Below the pieces are notes generated by a model. The model was not told the origin of the DNA. It searched no databases and was given only the letters and a program-made list of their open reading frames with translations. A stretch of DNA of 64,000 bases from Nemophila menziesii (taxonomy: Eukaryota > Streptophyta > Magnoliopsida > Boraginales > Hydrophyllaceae), in the NCBI GenBank assembly GCA_029959085.1, contig JARWIR010000023.1, positions 7,763,860 through 7,827,859 on the forward strand. Direction: 5' to 3'. Shown here piece by piece: positions 47,511 through 58,297 of the stretch. A program made the position numbers and the translations under genes. Position 1 is the stretch's first letter; each line of letters opens with the position of its first letter.

Positions 47511-47785
47511 TCGGAGGTGGATATTTCAATCTCTCTTTAAATTTCATATTACTACTATTGTTTTTATCTATATTAAAGTGTATTACTAACTTGATTTATT
47601 TCAATTATAAGGATCACTCTATTATTTGGATCCAATTGTTATTTAGAATTGTTGACGAATCTTCACACTTGTGTGGAGGTGCACAAACGTTTCAATACTA
47701 TATGAAGACGATCGACGTGGAAATGGACAAACGTGGCAATACTATTGGAAGCCAGTTCGTGTGTGTGCACACACTATACGTTAAA

Positions 47786-47845
47786 ACTTATATATAATCC
47801 TCATTTCCCTTTGGTTCCCTTTTCTTCATAAATTAAAAGTATAAA
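47786..47845. repeat. host repeat H, copy 1, first part
   Basis: ataatcctcatttccctttg resembles ataaaatcctcatttcggtt at 61174. This begins a low-copy repeat that resumes at 49290 after a Copia-like insertion and again at 51803 after a solo LTR. Confidence 0.5.
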
Positions 47846-48915
47846 TTCAAAAGGGAGAGGAAAAGGAGGAAATTACATAAATGAGCCCACATAACTTAAA
47901 CTTTATATTTTAAGTCCCATCTCTTTACTTCTTCTTACAAAGTCCTTAGTTTCATTTCTGGTTTGCCTAATTTACCTATACACCATTCCTATTTAATTTA
48001 ACTTATTTTATTTATTGTTGTATATGTATTAGGTTTCATATTCAATATTGGTACGCGCTAAGTGGGTACAGACCCATTTACGCTCCCACTCGTTTTCGAA
48101 CGGACGCGTGTTTGTTTGACATTTTTTATTTAGTTGTGTTTTATTTTTATTATGTCCTTTGAATGGGTTAAAATTCCATATGGGTACGCACCTATCTCGA
48201 ATAATGATGGGTACGTACCCATATCGAAAATAGCTCCATGTCAGTTGCTCACAATACGTCTATTGAGAAAACAAAACAGGGGAAATTGGGATTGTACCCA
48301 TTGGGTCTGTACCCACTTCATGTGTTCAAAAGATTGTACACAGCTCTGGTAGTCAAAAGACTGAACACAGATCCGGTGATCAAGGGGTTGTGTCTAGGTC
48401 GAGAGGTCAAGGGGTTGTACCACACCGGATCCATCTACAAAATAATATAACATCAACTAAAATATATACCAAAACAATTAAAAAACACAAACGAAACTCG
48501 GTGACTCACATCAGCTCGGTAAGGCAGCGGAATGGCCACGACGAGCGGCGTAATGGCCACGAAGAGCGCTGGAACTCCGACTCAAAGCAACGGCGGCGAG
48601 ATGGCGGTGGAAATGGTGGTGCAGAACAGTGAGATGGCGGTGGAAATGGTTTGTTAGATGCTTGAAATGGCCGGATCTGGAGGCGAGACCATGAGATGGT
48701 TCACGAATGGAGGTGGTTCTCTTTTGCTGCTATGATACCACGCTGGTGGTGTGGCCCACCAATGGAGGGAAGGTGAGATCTTCGGTGGTGTAGAACAGTG
48801 ACATGGTAGTGGAAATGGTTCGCTACAGCCTTGAAATGGCCGGATCTGGAGGCGTGACCATGAGATGGTTCTCGAATAGAGGTGGTTCTCTTTTGCAGCT
48901 GTGATACCACACTAG
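47846..48915 (-). other. internal part of a partial Copia-like element
   Basis: Noncoding on both strands as far as I can tell. It lies between the two parts of host repeat H and to the left of a Copia-like LTR. The right end holds initiator-tRNA-type primer words on the minus strand (gtggtatcacagctgc at 48895-48910 and a duplicate near 48730). Words like gggtacgcacc and gggtacgtaccc repeat near 48181-48220. No left LTR was found. Confidence 0.45.
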
Positions 48916-48950
48916 TGGTGTGGCCCACGAATGGAGGTGGGTTTCTTCTA
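48618..48950. repeat. ~170-bp tandem duplication
   Basis: gaaatggccggatctggagg begins at 48664 and again at 48833; upstream agaacagtga and downstream gtggtgtggcccac also repeat. The two units differ at about a dozen places. The unit includes the primer-site-like sequence next to the Copia-like LTR. Confidence 0.85.
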
Positions 48951-49224
48951 CATGATAGGAAATGAGGGGGGTGGTTAATAGTAAAGGAGAGTGGGACTGG
49001 TGAATAATGTAGAGAGAACATAGAGGGAGAGGAGAGACAACAGTGGGGTTGGGTAAGAATGAGATGTGAATTGGGTTTTTGTAACCCTAATAGTGTTTTG
49101 GGGTGGGTTATTTGTTTCAGTGTAATAAGAGCTCATGGAGAGGGCATTTGTAGGCTTTTGGGATTTTGTAACTAGCTAGGTACTTAGCTTCTTATTTGGA
49201 GGACTTTTATTAATAAGTCCAACA
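48916..49224 (-). repeat. Copia-like LTR (minus orientation)
   Basis: On the minus strand it starts TGTTGGACTTATTAATAAAA and ends CCACACCA, followed after a few bases by tggtatca, the start of the initiator tRNA-Met primer site used by most plant Copia elements. The 309-bp length is modest but typical of short Copia or TRIM LTRs. No mate LTR is present in the window. Confidence 0.5.
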
Positions 49225-49289
49225 TGTGGGGGGATGTGATTTATAATTCACCCGAGAAAAAGAGCAGTTAGAGATTTGACTATCGTCAT

Positions 49290-50025
49290 CTTCGTATATG
49301 AATAGAACATAGCAAGGTCTTTTATCAATGCTGTTTAAATCATGTATTCTTTTTACTCCTCCCCTCTTTCATATTTCCCCCTTGTTAAATTGTAATAACG
49401 ATGAAAATACAATCGATTTTCAAAATTCTAAGGGAAAAAACAAAAGTAGGAGATAGTGCGGAAGTGTTACAATTAGGAAAGAAAGTTTATGCAGTTTGCT
49501 GGGTGTAACTCTGGATTTGCCTAAGAGTTAACTTAGACCGCTAATAGGAGGTTTATAGTCCATTTAACAATTTATTTAATATAATAAATTTGGTGCATCC
49601 GGATTGCAAAGAGCGAGGAGACCACAGTGGTGACGCATGAGTGGGGATAAGTTAATGGGTTGACTAAGGACCGATAATTTTGCTGAAACATCATCACAAT
49701 TCGAAAGGTAACCCATCAATTTCCATCCCACCAATAGCCCTCCCAGCATGCCTTTTGCTCTATATGTGTTATTTATGCATAATAGTCAATATATATCTAT
49801 AGATTGAGTCATTATAATGGGATTCTAGCTTGAATTTGAGCTAGATTTGAACTACTTACTCATTTCTGTTACATATTTACTTGATAATAAAAAAAATTAA
49901 CATAGAATTAATTCTTATATATTTGGAAGGAATTAATAATATTTTTTTTATTTTGCACACACGTAGGATCATGTCAAGAAAAATTTCATTACCGAACGAA
50001 AAAACAAAAGAAATAGGATAATTGG
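49290..50025. repeat. host repeat H, copy 1, middle part
   Basis: Aligns with 61310-61882 and 62810-63378: shared words gttgtaataacgatgaaa, aagaaagtttatgc and ctctatatgtg. It ends at attgg (50021-50025), the target duplication of the solo LTR. I see no ORF supported by all copies. Confidence 0.7.
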
Positions 50026-51802
50026 TGAGGTCTCCCTATTTGTTCTAATTATTAGACCTTTGGAGACATCCTTTTAGGTGAATATTTGACTTATTTCGTA
50101 GATTTTTATGCTTAATTCTTCATATTATATTTTCTCCCCTTGGAAATTGACTATTTGCATTTATTAGAGCTTTTGTGCGTAATTTGATTTTTTTAAATGC
50201 AAAGTTAGTAGGTTCTTGAATTTCATGAAAGACCAATACAAGGAGGAGAAGTGAGAATTATAGTATTAGAGTATTTTTGTGTGTTAGGAAGTACTTTTAC
50301 TCGAGTTTCTATTTTTAGAAGAGCACTTTCCTATTTCTATTTCTTGAATTATTGGATTTATTATTTTTTAAAGCATATGCAGTTTAATTATTTATTTATT
50401 GTGAAACTTTAAAAGATATATGGTAATTAATTAGAGACAATGTCAAGTCAAAGAAGTAAAGGAAAGAGATATAAATGGAAATAAGAAGATTAAGGAAGGA
50501 TATATGCAAAGAAGGAAAAGATAAAGATGTCAAACAAATCTGAAATTCCAGCCACGTTTCAAAAAGGAGTCCATAGCTTAAGATTGGCTAGGAATTTGGG
50601 CGATTGGTATGCACCAATGGAAATATCTTTCCGAGACAAGCGGTTTTGAATATGTGAACGCATCAAACGGATAAGTATTAAAGGGGATATGACCAAAACA
50701 AATCAGCATCAGAATCTTACCTTTCCTAGATTTTAGGGCTACGAATTTAATAGTTCTTGAGTTGTCTTCCACTCCAAGTAAATTAGACCTAGGGCTTGCT
50801 AACACCTATAAATACACCCATTAGCCTCCTCTTTTCACACACTTCAGAAAATTACGGAAGAGGCTAAAGGTTTTCAAGTTAGAGCAAGAAGGCAAGGAGA
50901 AGCTAGTGCTGGAGGAGTCCTGTTCTTTCATCAACAATAATCCTACCCTTTAGGTTATCAATTTATATTTTGTATTTGAACATAAATTCCTTTCATTTAA
51001 TTTTAGTTTTCAATTCCGTTATGAACTAATTTTTTAGTACTTGAGAATCTCCATATGGGTTGAACTTAATTCTGTTTAAATTATGTTTTCTGAATTTGGG
51101 ATCTAATTGTTTAAATTAGACTAGGTATATTGTGATGACTATTATTTTTTTTAATCACTAATTTTGAATTCATGAATCAAACTTAGCTCATAGTAATTAG
51201 GCTATTCCATATAGTGGCGTATGGATCACCTTGAAGGAAGGGTTTAATTACAGACTTAGATAATAGACACATAGTATCTGTTATTGACCCTGACGGGCTT
51301 AACTAACCATGTAGCCAATGAGGTAAATTATTATTCATCTGAAAGTAGCTTATAATCGCCCTGACGGGGTTCGTAATACCGTAGGATAGCTCCTAAGTCC
51401 ACCCTGACGGGGGTTAGGAGATATTAGATTCCCGACTAGCACAATAATACCAGTTTAGCCCTTAAACAGAAGCATTAATTAGATAGATTAGGTGAAACCT
51501 TTGCGAGGATCAAGTGCTCTCTTTCTCTCTGTCTTCTGAAGTTTCAATTATATTTTACTTGCTTTATTTTAAGTCTGTAGTTTATTTTCTTGAATCTTTT
51601 AATTTATAAAAACCAAACAAAAATCTTTATTTTATTTTTTGTCACACAATTATTCTTACTTTTCAATTAATACCTGAGTTGTGCGTAATCCGTCCATGTG
51701 AACGAACTTGTTTATCATATATTACTTGTGATAACTATACACTTGCAGTTTGTGGTTCCTCTATTTTATCTTTATTATATTCTAACACACCAGGACCCAC
51801 CA
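50026..51802 (+). mobile_element. solo LTR of a gypsy element
   Basis: A 1777-bp LTR from tgaggtctccc to aggacccacca flanked by perfect ATTGG target duplications (50021-50025 and 51803-51807). The uninterrupted sequence exists at 63465 as attggcctg. Inside are the LTR-family words ccctgacggggttcgtaata and ctataaatacaccc (TATA-like). No internal sequence remains, so unequal recombination between two LTRs removed it. Confidence 0.92.
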
Positions 51803-51880
51803 ATTGGCCATGCCATTTCAGTTAAACATGAAGGATAATAATTTTTATGGTAAGATTTAGTTTGTAGTATACTTTTAGTG
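51803..51880. repeat. host repeat H, copy 1, last part
   Basis: attggccatgccatttcagt and aacatgaagg match attggcctgacatttcagtt and aactatgaagg at 63465. Similarity fades after about 51880. Confidence 0.65.
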
Positions 51881-53700
51881 TGATATAATGTTAAGTGGGT
51901 GTATTTTGAATTGTTGGGTGGTTTTGTGTATTTAATATTCACTGTGGGTTGAGCAAGTGGGGATATGTTGAACGTTTGGATCAAACAGGTTCATTTCCTC
52001 ACGAACGAGGCTATCCCTGGAGGTCCATGAATACCGAAACTGGATCTTCATGGAGAGGGAGAAGCTTTGGCTCCACAGAAGATTGTTGACTATGTCATTT
52101 CATAATTCCCATCGTAAGATCTACTTCCTACTTTATTAATATTTTAAATGCTTAAACACAATATTAATGATATTATAAAGCTACTAATTAACTGTTTTGT
52201 TTCACAAATAGCATCTCCAAAGGATCCACTTGCTGTTACTGCATTTTGTTGTTAGTGTGGCATGAATTTTTGTGTACTACCTTGGAAAATAAATTCATAT
52301 AGAGGTAAAATAAGAGTTGAGAATGAGGAGCTCAAATTGGGAATCATGGCAATTCAGGTATGAAACAAACTAAATATCTTGCTTGTTAAGTTTTTGAATT
52401 TATGAAACATTGTTTAATTTATCGTATTAATTAGGGCCAAGAAGATGTGTATGTGGGAAAAGAACAAGAGGTTTCATATGTTGGATTGAATTGATTATTA
52501 GTTTCCCGTAGAAAGAAAATGACTGAGTTTCAAATTCAAATATCTGATATTAGATCAGGCATGCAAGCAACTGTCCGGTGTTGAAGTTTGCGAACTGTCT
52601 TAAGCAACACATGTTAGTCTTGAGACCATATTTTTTTGGTCAAATATTAGTAATCAATGTTGTTATCAATGGTTGTATTAGTAAAACAACTAAAGCCGGT
52701 TAACTAATGTTGTGTTAATTTTATGTTCTTATGTTGTCTGTCTTTCAGAATCTAATACTTTAAAGTTTTCATTTTGCATTTTAGAGTTTGATTTTTTTGT
52801 CAACCCATTTTAGAGTTTGATAAGATATTATATAGTTTGGCCTCTATTACGATATAAAGTTGATAATATTATATGCTCATTATTATGTACCAATATAATA
52901 AGTTCGATCTGATCATCTCTTCAATTCGAAATGAATCTCTTCAATTCGGAATGAAATTGACACACCGTCCTTATTTAAAACAAACCTATACACTTAAGCG
53001 ACAATACCACCTTTTTTATTTTTCATGTCCAAGACTATTTTAATGACCCTATAGAGAACTATGGAAACTACGAGTAATAACGCCGAGATTTCCTCACCGC
53101 GGAACATGTAGGGTATTCATAAATGAATATTCAGTGTCACTTCCTTCACTAAGCATCGAGAACAATAATGTGTTGTGATAGTTATGGTGAATGACAAACG
53201 TTTCATCATTAATTTCCGTATCAAGAAAATATGGGTCAATTCTAGTCATGAAGGACTGGCTCTAGCTCTTAGGAGAGCCGGTATGCTGGCTAAGGATGAA
53301 GTTCCAACTACAACAATTCTTCTCTCGGTCTACTTTGAATTTTCAAGGTTGCACAATTTTACTTACAACTCGATGAGACATTAATCATATGCTTAAAGGA
53401 AATTGTCATTATATGTAATAACATCTGTGGTTTAGTTGTGTATCGTGTCAAACAAACTTCTAATAAATTAATTGATACTATTTCCATAAATGTTAATTGG
53501 AACCTTCTAACAAAAGATTAAAACAAATATTTTTACCGAACGGGTTTATAAAACTCTTCGTCAAGACTTTTGTACCCCAGCTCATGGAATTTTTCTCCGA
53601 AAGAGGCCAAAATAGAATAAAAACTAATAAAATTAAATCAAAACAATTTTTATTTTTTATCTATAACTACCCCTATATATACATCTACATATAACCCTAT
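51881..53700. other. unassigned stretch with exon-like fragments
   Basis: I recognise no gene. Some segments between 52000 and 52560 look like short exons with stops, for example near 52250-52360 followed by caggtatgaaac, which resembles a splice donor. Frames are not continuous and no family motif stands out. The rest is AT-rich without clear repeats. Confidence 0.3.
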
Positions 53701-53781
53701 AACATAAATATTATCACAAACCATACTCGTTTTAAAAAATTCTCTCAAACCCTTTCCCACCTTCTCTAATTCTTGCGAGCC

Positions 53782-54056
53782 ATGGCGGAGCAAGGAAAAA
53801 TTTACGATGGAACACTAGCGGTTTTATGACAGAGCTTTCAAGGACGATCTTTAATGTAGCTGCAAGATCCATTAAGTCCATTATCTGTTCGTGTCACGGC
53901 ATATCCATTAATGGAGTTTCAAACCATGTCTTTCAAGGCCGATTTGTGTTTGAGACAATGGTAGAGATTCATGGCGAAAGATACGACGACAGAGATTCTT
54001 GGTTTCACAAGCTTCACGGAGCCAGAGATCTATGTTCGCAACCACAATTTGGATGA
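53782..54056 (+). pseudogene. unrecognised short coding-like segment
   Basis: A start at 53782 in the context gccatggcg, favourable for plants, opens MAEQGKIYDGTLAVL before a stop. An overlapping frame from 53826 encodes 76 residues (MTELSRTIFNVAARSIKSII and onward) ending at 54056. A third frame reads FMAKDTTTEILGFTSFTEPE. Composition is less AT-rich than the surroundings and a TATA-like stretch precedes it near 53680. It could be a broken gene start or part of an older element; I do not recognise it. Confidence 0.3.
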
Positions 54057-54258
54057 ACTAGGGTTCGTAGTCATGTCATATGATGTAGATCGAGGTTTCT
54101 TCGTTCATTGGTTTTAGAATTATTGTTCGAAGGTTAGGGTGGAACTCCAGTTTAAAGGCTTGGGTTTGCAGTGTTGTTCGTGAAAAATAAATAAATTTCC
54201 AGAACGCATGTTGGGAAGATATTGACATCACGACGTCAATCATATTCATGACGGCGTC

Positions 54259-55825
54259 TGATGTCTCCTATTTTGTTATAATTATATGTCCTTAGGAGAC
54301 ATCATTTTGGGTGATTATTTGACTAAATTGATAGACTCTTTGTGTTAATTTGTTATATTTTATTTTCTCTCCTTGAATTTTAGTATTTTTCATTTATTAA
54401 ACTTCTGCACGTTAAATGGTTTGTTTTAGTACAAATTTTATAGGTTCTTAATGATATCAAAGAAGAATCAAGAATTAAAGTCTTAGATCGTGTAAAGAAG
54501 TCAAAGGCGAAAAGAAATATCCCGAAGAGTTAACAAGTTGAAACTGCAAATCTGGAAGGCTGATGGTAATTGTTGATTTCGAGCTACTTATACATGGATT
54601 CAGCCTCTGAGTTGTAAAGGAGATTCGTTCCTTATCGAGTTACGAAAATTTAGCAAGTTGAACAGGTCAATTCAGAGTTAAATTGGAAAAGTTGCAGCTA
54701 TTTTAGTTGTGGGTGTACACCAGTTACAGGATTATGATTTGAAGAGTGGACTTGGGCCATTTAATATTTTATTTACACACTTAATATAAGCCGAGTACAA
54801 AGAGACCTTTTGACTCTATCTTTACACACAACTCAATTTACAAAAGTCAGAACGTTAGAGAGAAAAGACAAAAGCAAGAGGAGAGAAGAAACTGAAATTT
54901 TAGAAGAGATTCTTCCAACAACAGTCAATTCAACAACTCTTAAATTAGGTTCTTATTATTTCTTTATATAAAACAATGAATTCCTTTATTTTTATTTCTT
55001 AAGTTTTAATTTTTATTATGAGCTAAATACTCTAAGTGCTTGAGAACTGCTTTAATGGGTTGAGCCCCAATTTATTTAGTTAATGTTTTTGAATTTGTGA
55101 TTAAAAGATTCAATCTGAATTGGGTAAATTAGTATTTTCTATTATCATGAATTTATCTAGTGTCTTTGAAGTCATGAATCAACAATAGGAATTAGTAATT
55201 AAGATATTTATTATAGTGGCGTAATGATAACCTTGACGGGGGGTTTAATAACTGAACTAGGTAATAGATGTAAGATGTATATTTTTGATCCTAACGGACT
55301 TAGTTAATCTTATAACCAATTGGGTAAAACACTTGAACATTCAAACGTAGCTTATAATCACCCTGATGGGGTTTGTAATACCCTAGGATAGCTCCTAAGT
55401 CCACCCTGACCGGAGTTAGGAGAAACTCGAATCCCAACTAATATTAATTACAAATTCGACCCTTAAACGAAAGCATTGATTGAATAGATTTAGGTGAAAC
55501 CCTTACGAAACTAAAGTACTACTTCTCATCCTTGCGTCTACTCATATTTTATTTACTAGCGTCTTATTTATTTGCATTAGTTAATTTAGTATTTTATATT
55601 GATTCCATTTTAGTCCTTAAACAAAATCAAAACAAATATTCATCTATTTTACTTTCCGCATCATACAACAATTTTTCACACTTAGTACGTAACATCTAAA
55701 GTCATGTCCAATCCGTCCCTGAGATCGAATTCGCATTTACCAGATATTACTTTGGACGACCCATACACTCCCGGTACGTGTCCTTCCTATTTATGGGTGT
55801 TATTTTATAAGACCAGGAGACACCA
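54259..55825 (+). repeat. E5 5' LTR
   Basis: Starts tgatgtctcctatt and ends aggagacacca just before the primer site. Reversed, it matches both E2 LTRs. It contains the family words accctgatggggtttgtaat and a terminal mirror gagacatcatt near 54296. Confidence 0.9.
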
Positions 55826-55831
55826 AGTTTT

Positions 55832-55849
55832 TGGCGCCGCTGTTGGGGA
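55832..55849 (+). promoter_or_regulatory. E5 primer-binding site
   Basis: tggcgccgctgttgggga, 6 bp after the LTR, one base different from the E2 site. It is preceded by agttt as in the other elements. Confidence 0.85.
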
Positions 55850-56055
55850 CGGTAGCATGTGACCACGGTGTAATCCGTAAGTGTTTTAGTTGTTATTTTT
55901 ATTTCAGTTTTATTTATTTCAGTTTTATGCTTTTCTTTGTGTTGTCTCTTCTCAGGTTCTACAGGTAGTGCGTGTACTCAAACCTCGAGAGGTTTTTCGG
56001 TGATAAAAACAAGAGGGACGGAGAAGCGAGAGAAAAAGAAAAGCTAGAAAGAAAA

Positions 56056-57880
56056 ATGGAGGGTTTGAACATTCATCATGTTGAAGGTCACAGAATTCGG
56101 TTGGAGGAAAACGGTGATCCTATAGTGCCACCAGTTATGTAAGACCCACCGGTAGGAGCTCAGAACGCTCAATTCCAGATTCCTTTGGCAGGTCAACAAC
56201 CGCTCAACAATAATGGTGCAGGAATTCAAGAATATGTTTAGCGATTCGTCCACCCTAACGAATATAGACAGTTTCGTCTACCACCACTAGGACTTTCCCA
56301 CCCGCAATTCAAGGAATACGATTCAAACCAGATGCATGTATGATTAATCAATTTATCAATATCGGGTAATATAGTGTTGCAGCTCGTGAAGATCCTATTC
56401 GGGCTATGTACAAGTTTATGCAAATTTGTGATGCATATGTCACTCCTGGAGTAATCAAAGCACAAATGTACTTTCATATGTTTCCGTTTTCCTCACCGAA
56501 GGAGCAAGTGAATGGTATGATTAGTAACAACACGGTGAGATTTTGACTTGGGATCAACTTTAGAAAACATTTTTTTGACAGGCATTATCCTCAAAGTGTC
56601 AGACTTTGTGGGCAATTAGATGTTGCTGGTTTCCATCAAGAACATGAAGAGATTGTAGGAGTTTCTTAGACTCGTTTTCAATCTTTACTACGGAAATGCC
56701 CATTACATGGGTAGTCACTTGAGTTACAGCTTGGGATATTTTATCGAAGTTTAAATGAAGCTTCAAAAGAGAAGGTAGATACTATGTGTCAAGGTGGCCT
56801 CATGATGGTAAAAAATAATCAAGGTTTAGCTATTATGGATAGAATTGTGAAGAATGAAATGAGTTGTCAACCTTCAAGATCATTAGTTAGAGTTTCTTAA
56901 AAAGGTACTTTGAATGTAGACGCAGAAACTGCTTTGAATGCTAAAATTGCTGCACTTGAAAATGAATTAAAACAGTTATATAAGTCGAATAAAGCTATTG
57001 TGAATGTGGTAAACGAACCAGAGATATGTCCTAGTTGTGGGGATATCGATCATACATGGGAAGAATGTGCTAATAACCCAAAATTCGTGTGTTTCGTTAA
57101 TAATCGAGGTAATAACTATTCAGGTGGTTAAGGGTATGGTAACCAAAATAGAAATCATCCAAGCTTTTAATATTCAAATCCACATGGGGCAGCCAATCCA
57201 AGAACTTATCAACCAAGGCCCCAAGGGAACAATTATCAATTCAAGCCGCAAAACCACTACCAAGGAAATTAACCTATAGCCGATCATGAAGCTTATTCTG
57301 GTACATTAGCTCAAAAAGTACTTCCTGCCCGACCTCAAGAAGGTGCACTCACCGAAACTGATTTAACTCTTACCTTGACGCAATACATATCTGTTTCCCA
57401 AAGTAAGTCATCCCAACTTGAGGATCAACTATCTTGATTCATAAACACCACAATCGTTAAGGAAAACAAGATGGAAGAAACTTTAAATTCACATTTTGCT
57501 TCATTAAAATTCTTAGAGAGTCAAATATCAAAAATCGCCAATAGCTTGAATGTTTGAGGTTAAGGCCAACTCCCAAGTGACACAGAACAAAGGGAGGATT
57601 GTAACGCGTTCAGAAAAAGAAGTGGTAAGCAATTACAACCACCACCCTTTCCGGTTATGAAAGAAAAAGAAATAACGAGAAAAGAAAAACCGGTAAAGGA
57701 TGTGGAAGAAAAAGATGATGAAGTGGTGGAAGTGGAGAAGATTTCGGAAATACCCAAGAAGAAAGATGTTGTAGAAACCCGTCTTCCTCCACCTTTTCCA
57801 TCCAGAACTCAAAAGAAAGGAGATATGGCTAACTATCAGAGATTTATGAATGTGGTGAGAACTTTGAACATTAACATACC
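56056..57880 (+). pseudogene. E5 gag
   Basis: The ATG at 56056 opens MEGLNIHHVEGHRIRLEENG. The gag core is visible in pieces: KFMQICDAYVTPGV near 56415-56455, QSVRLCGQLDVAGFHQEHEE near 56595-56650 and KCPLHG near 56695. A zinc knuckle CPSCGDIDHTWEEC lies near 57027-57068, followed by a Gln/Asn-rich segment. Then comes a Lys/Glu-rich stretch (57657-57775) and PPPFPSRTQKKGDMANYQRF (about 57786-57845). Several stops and frameshifts interrupt it. The C-terminal end is replaced after NINIP near 57880. Gag would form the particle and bind element RNA. Confidence 0.8.
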
Positions 57881-58024
57881 GTCTGTTTACCAACTGTCTG
57901 ATCTTAGGACATATATCACCTTCGTATTTTGACATCCATGATCTCTTAGATTGTAGCCTCTTAATACTATACATCCTTAGCCCCTCAAGTATAATAATTA
58001 GACACTTGTCCCTGTTACAAACAT

Positions 58025-58279
58025 GATAAAATAGTTATCTGTTTCGGGGGTAAATAGATAAAATAGTTAACTGTTTAGGGGGTAAGTAGATAAAATAGTT
58101 AACTTTTTAGGGGGTAAGTAGACAACATTTGTAGTTGTTTAGGGGGTAAGTAGACAAAATAAGAAACTCTGTAGGGGTAAATGGACAATTGTTTTGATTG
58201 TGTAAGGGATAAGTAGAAAAAATATGAAACTTTGTAGGGGGTAAATAGACATAATAGTTAACTGTTTAGGGAGTAAGCT
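58025..58279. repeat. 32-bp minisatellite, 8 units
   Basis: Eight tandem units, seven of 32 bp and one of 31 bp, each starting ga(t/c)aaaatag and ending ttaggggg(t)aagta with variation. They end exactly where the transposase coding sequence stops. Units 1-3 are nearly identical, the later ones diverged. Confidence 0.92.
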
Positions 58280-58297
58280 GACAAAATACCTCACTTT

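Larger units (their letters stand above)
54259..57880 (+). mobile_element. 5' half of gypsy element E5
   Basis: A plus-strand LTR (54259-55825), primer-binding site and gag of the same Athila-like group as E2. It stops near 57880 within gag, where the similarity to E4-type gag (…LNINIP) ends and MULE-associated sequence begins. No protease, RT, integrase or 3' LTR from this element is found in the remaining 6 kb. Confidence 0.85.

Noticed and set aside
48701..49021. 106-codon minus-strand ORF
   Set aside because: It crosses the tandem duplication and the Copia-like LTR edge, and its His/Pro-rich composition follows from the repeat; no family motif.
58025..58279. Regular 32-bp repeat considered as a CRISPR array
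   Set aside because: Units are directly adjacent with no spacers, the genome is a plant's, and the units resemble the MULE ends.
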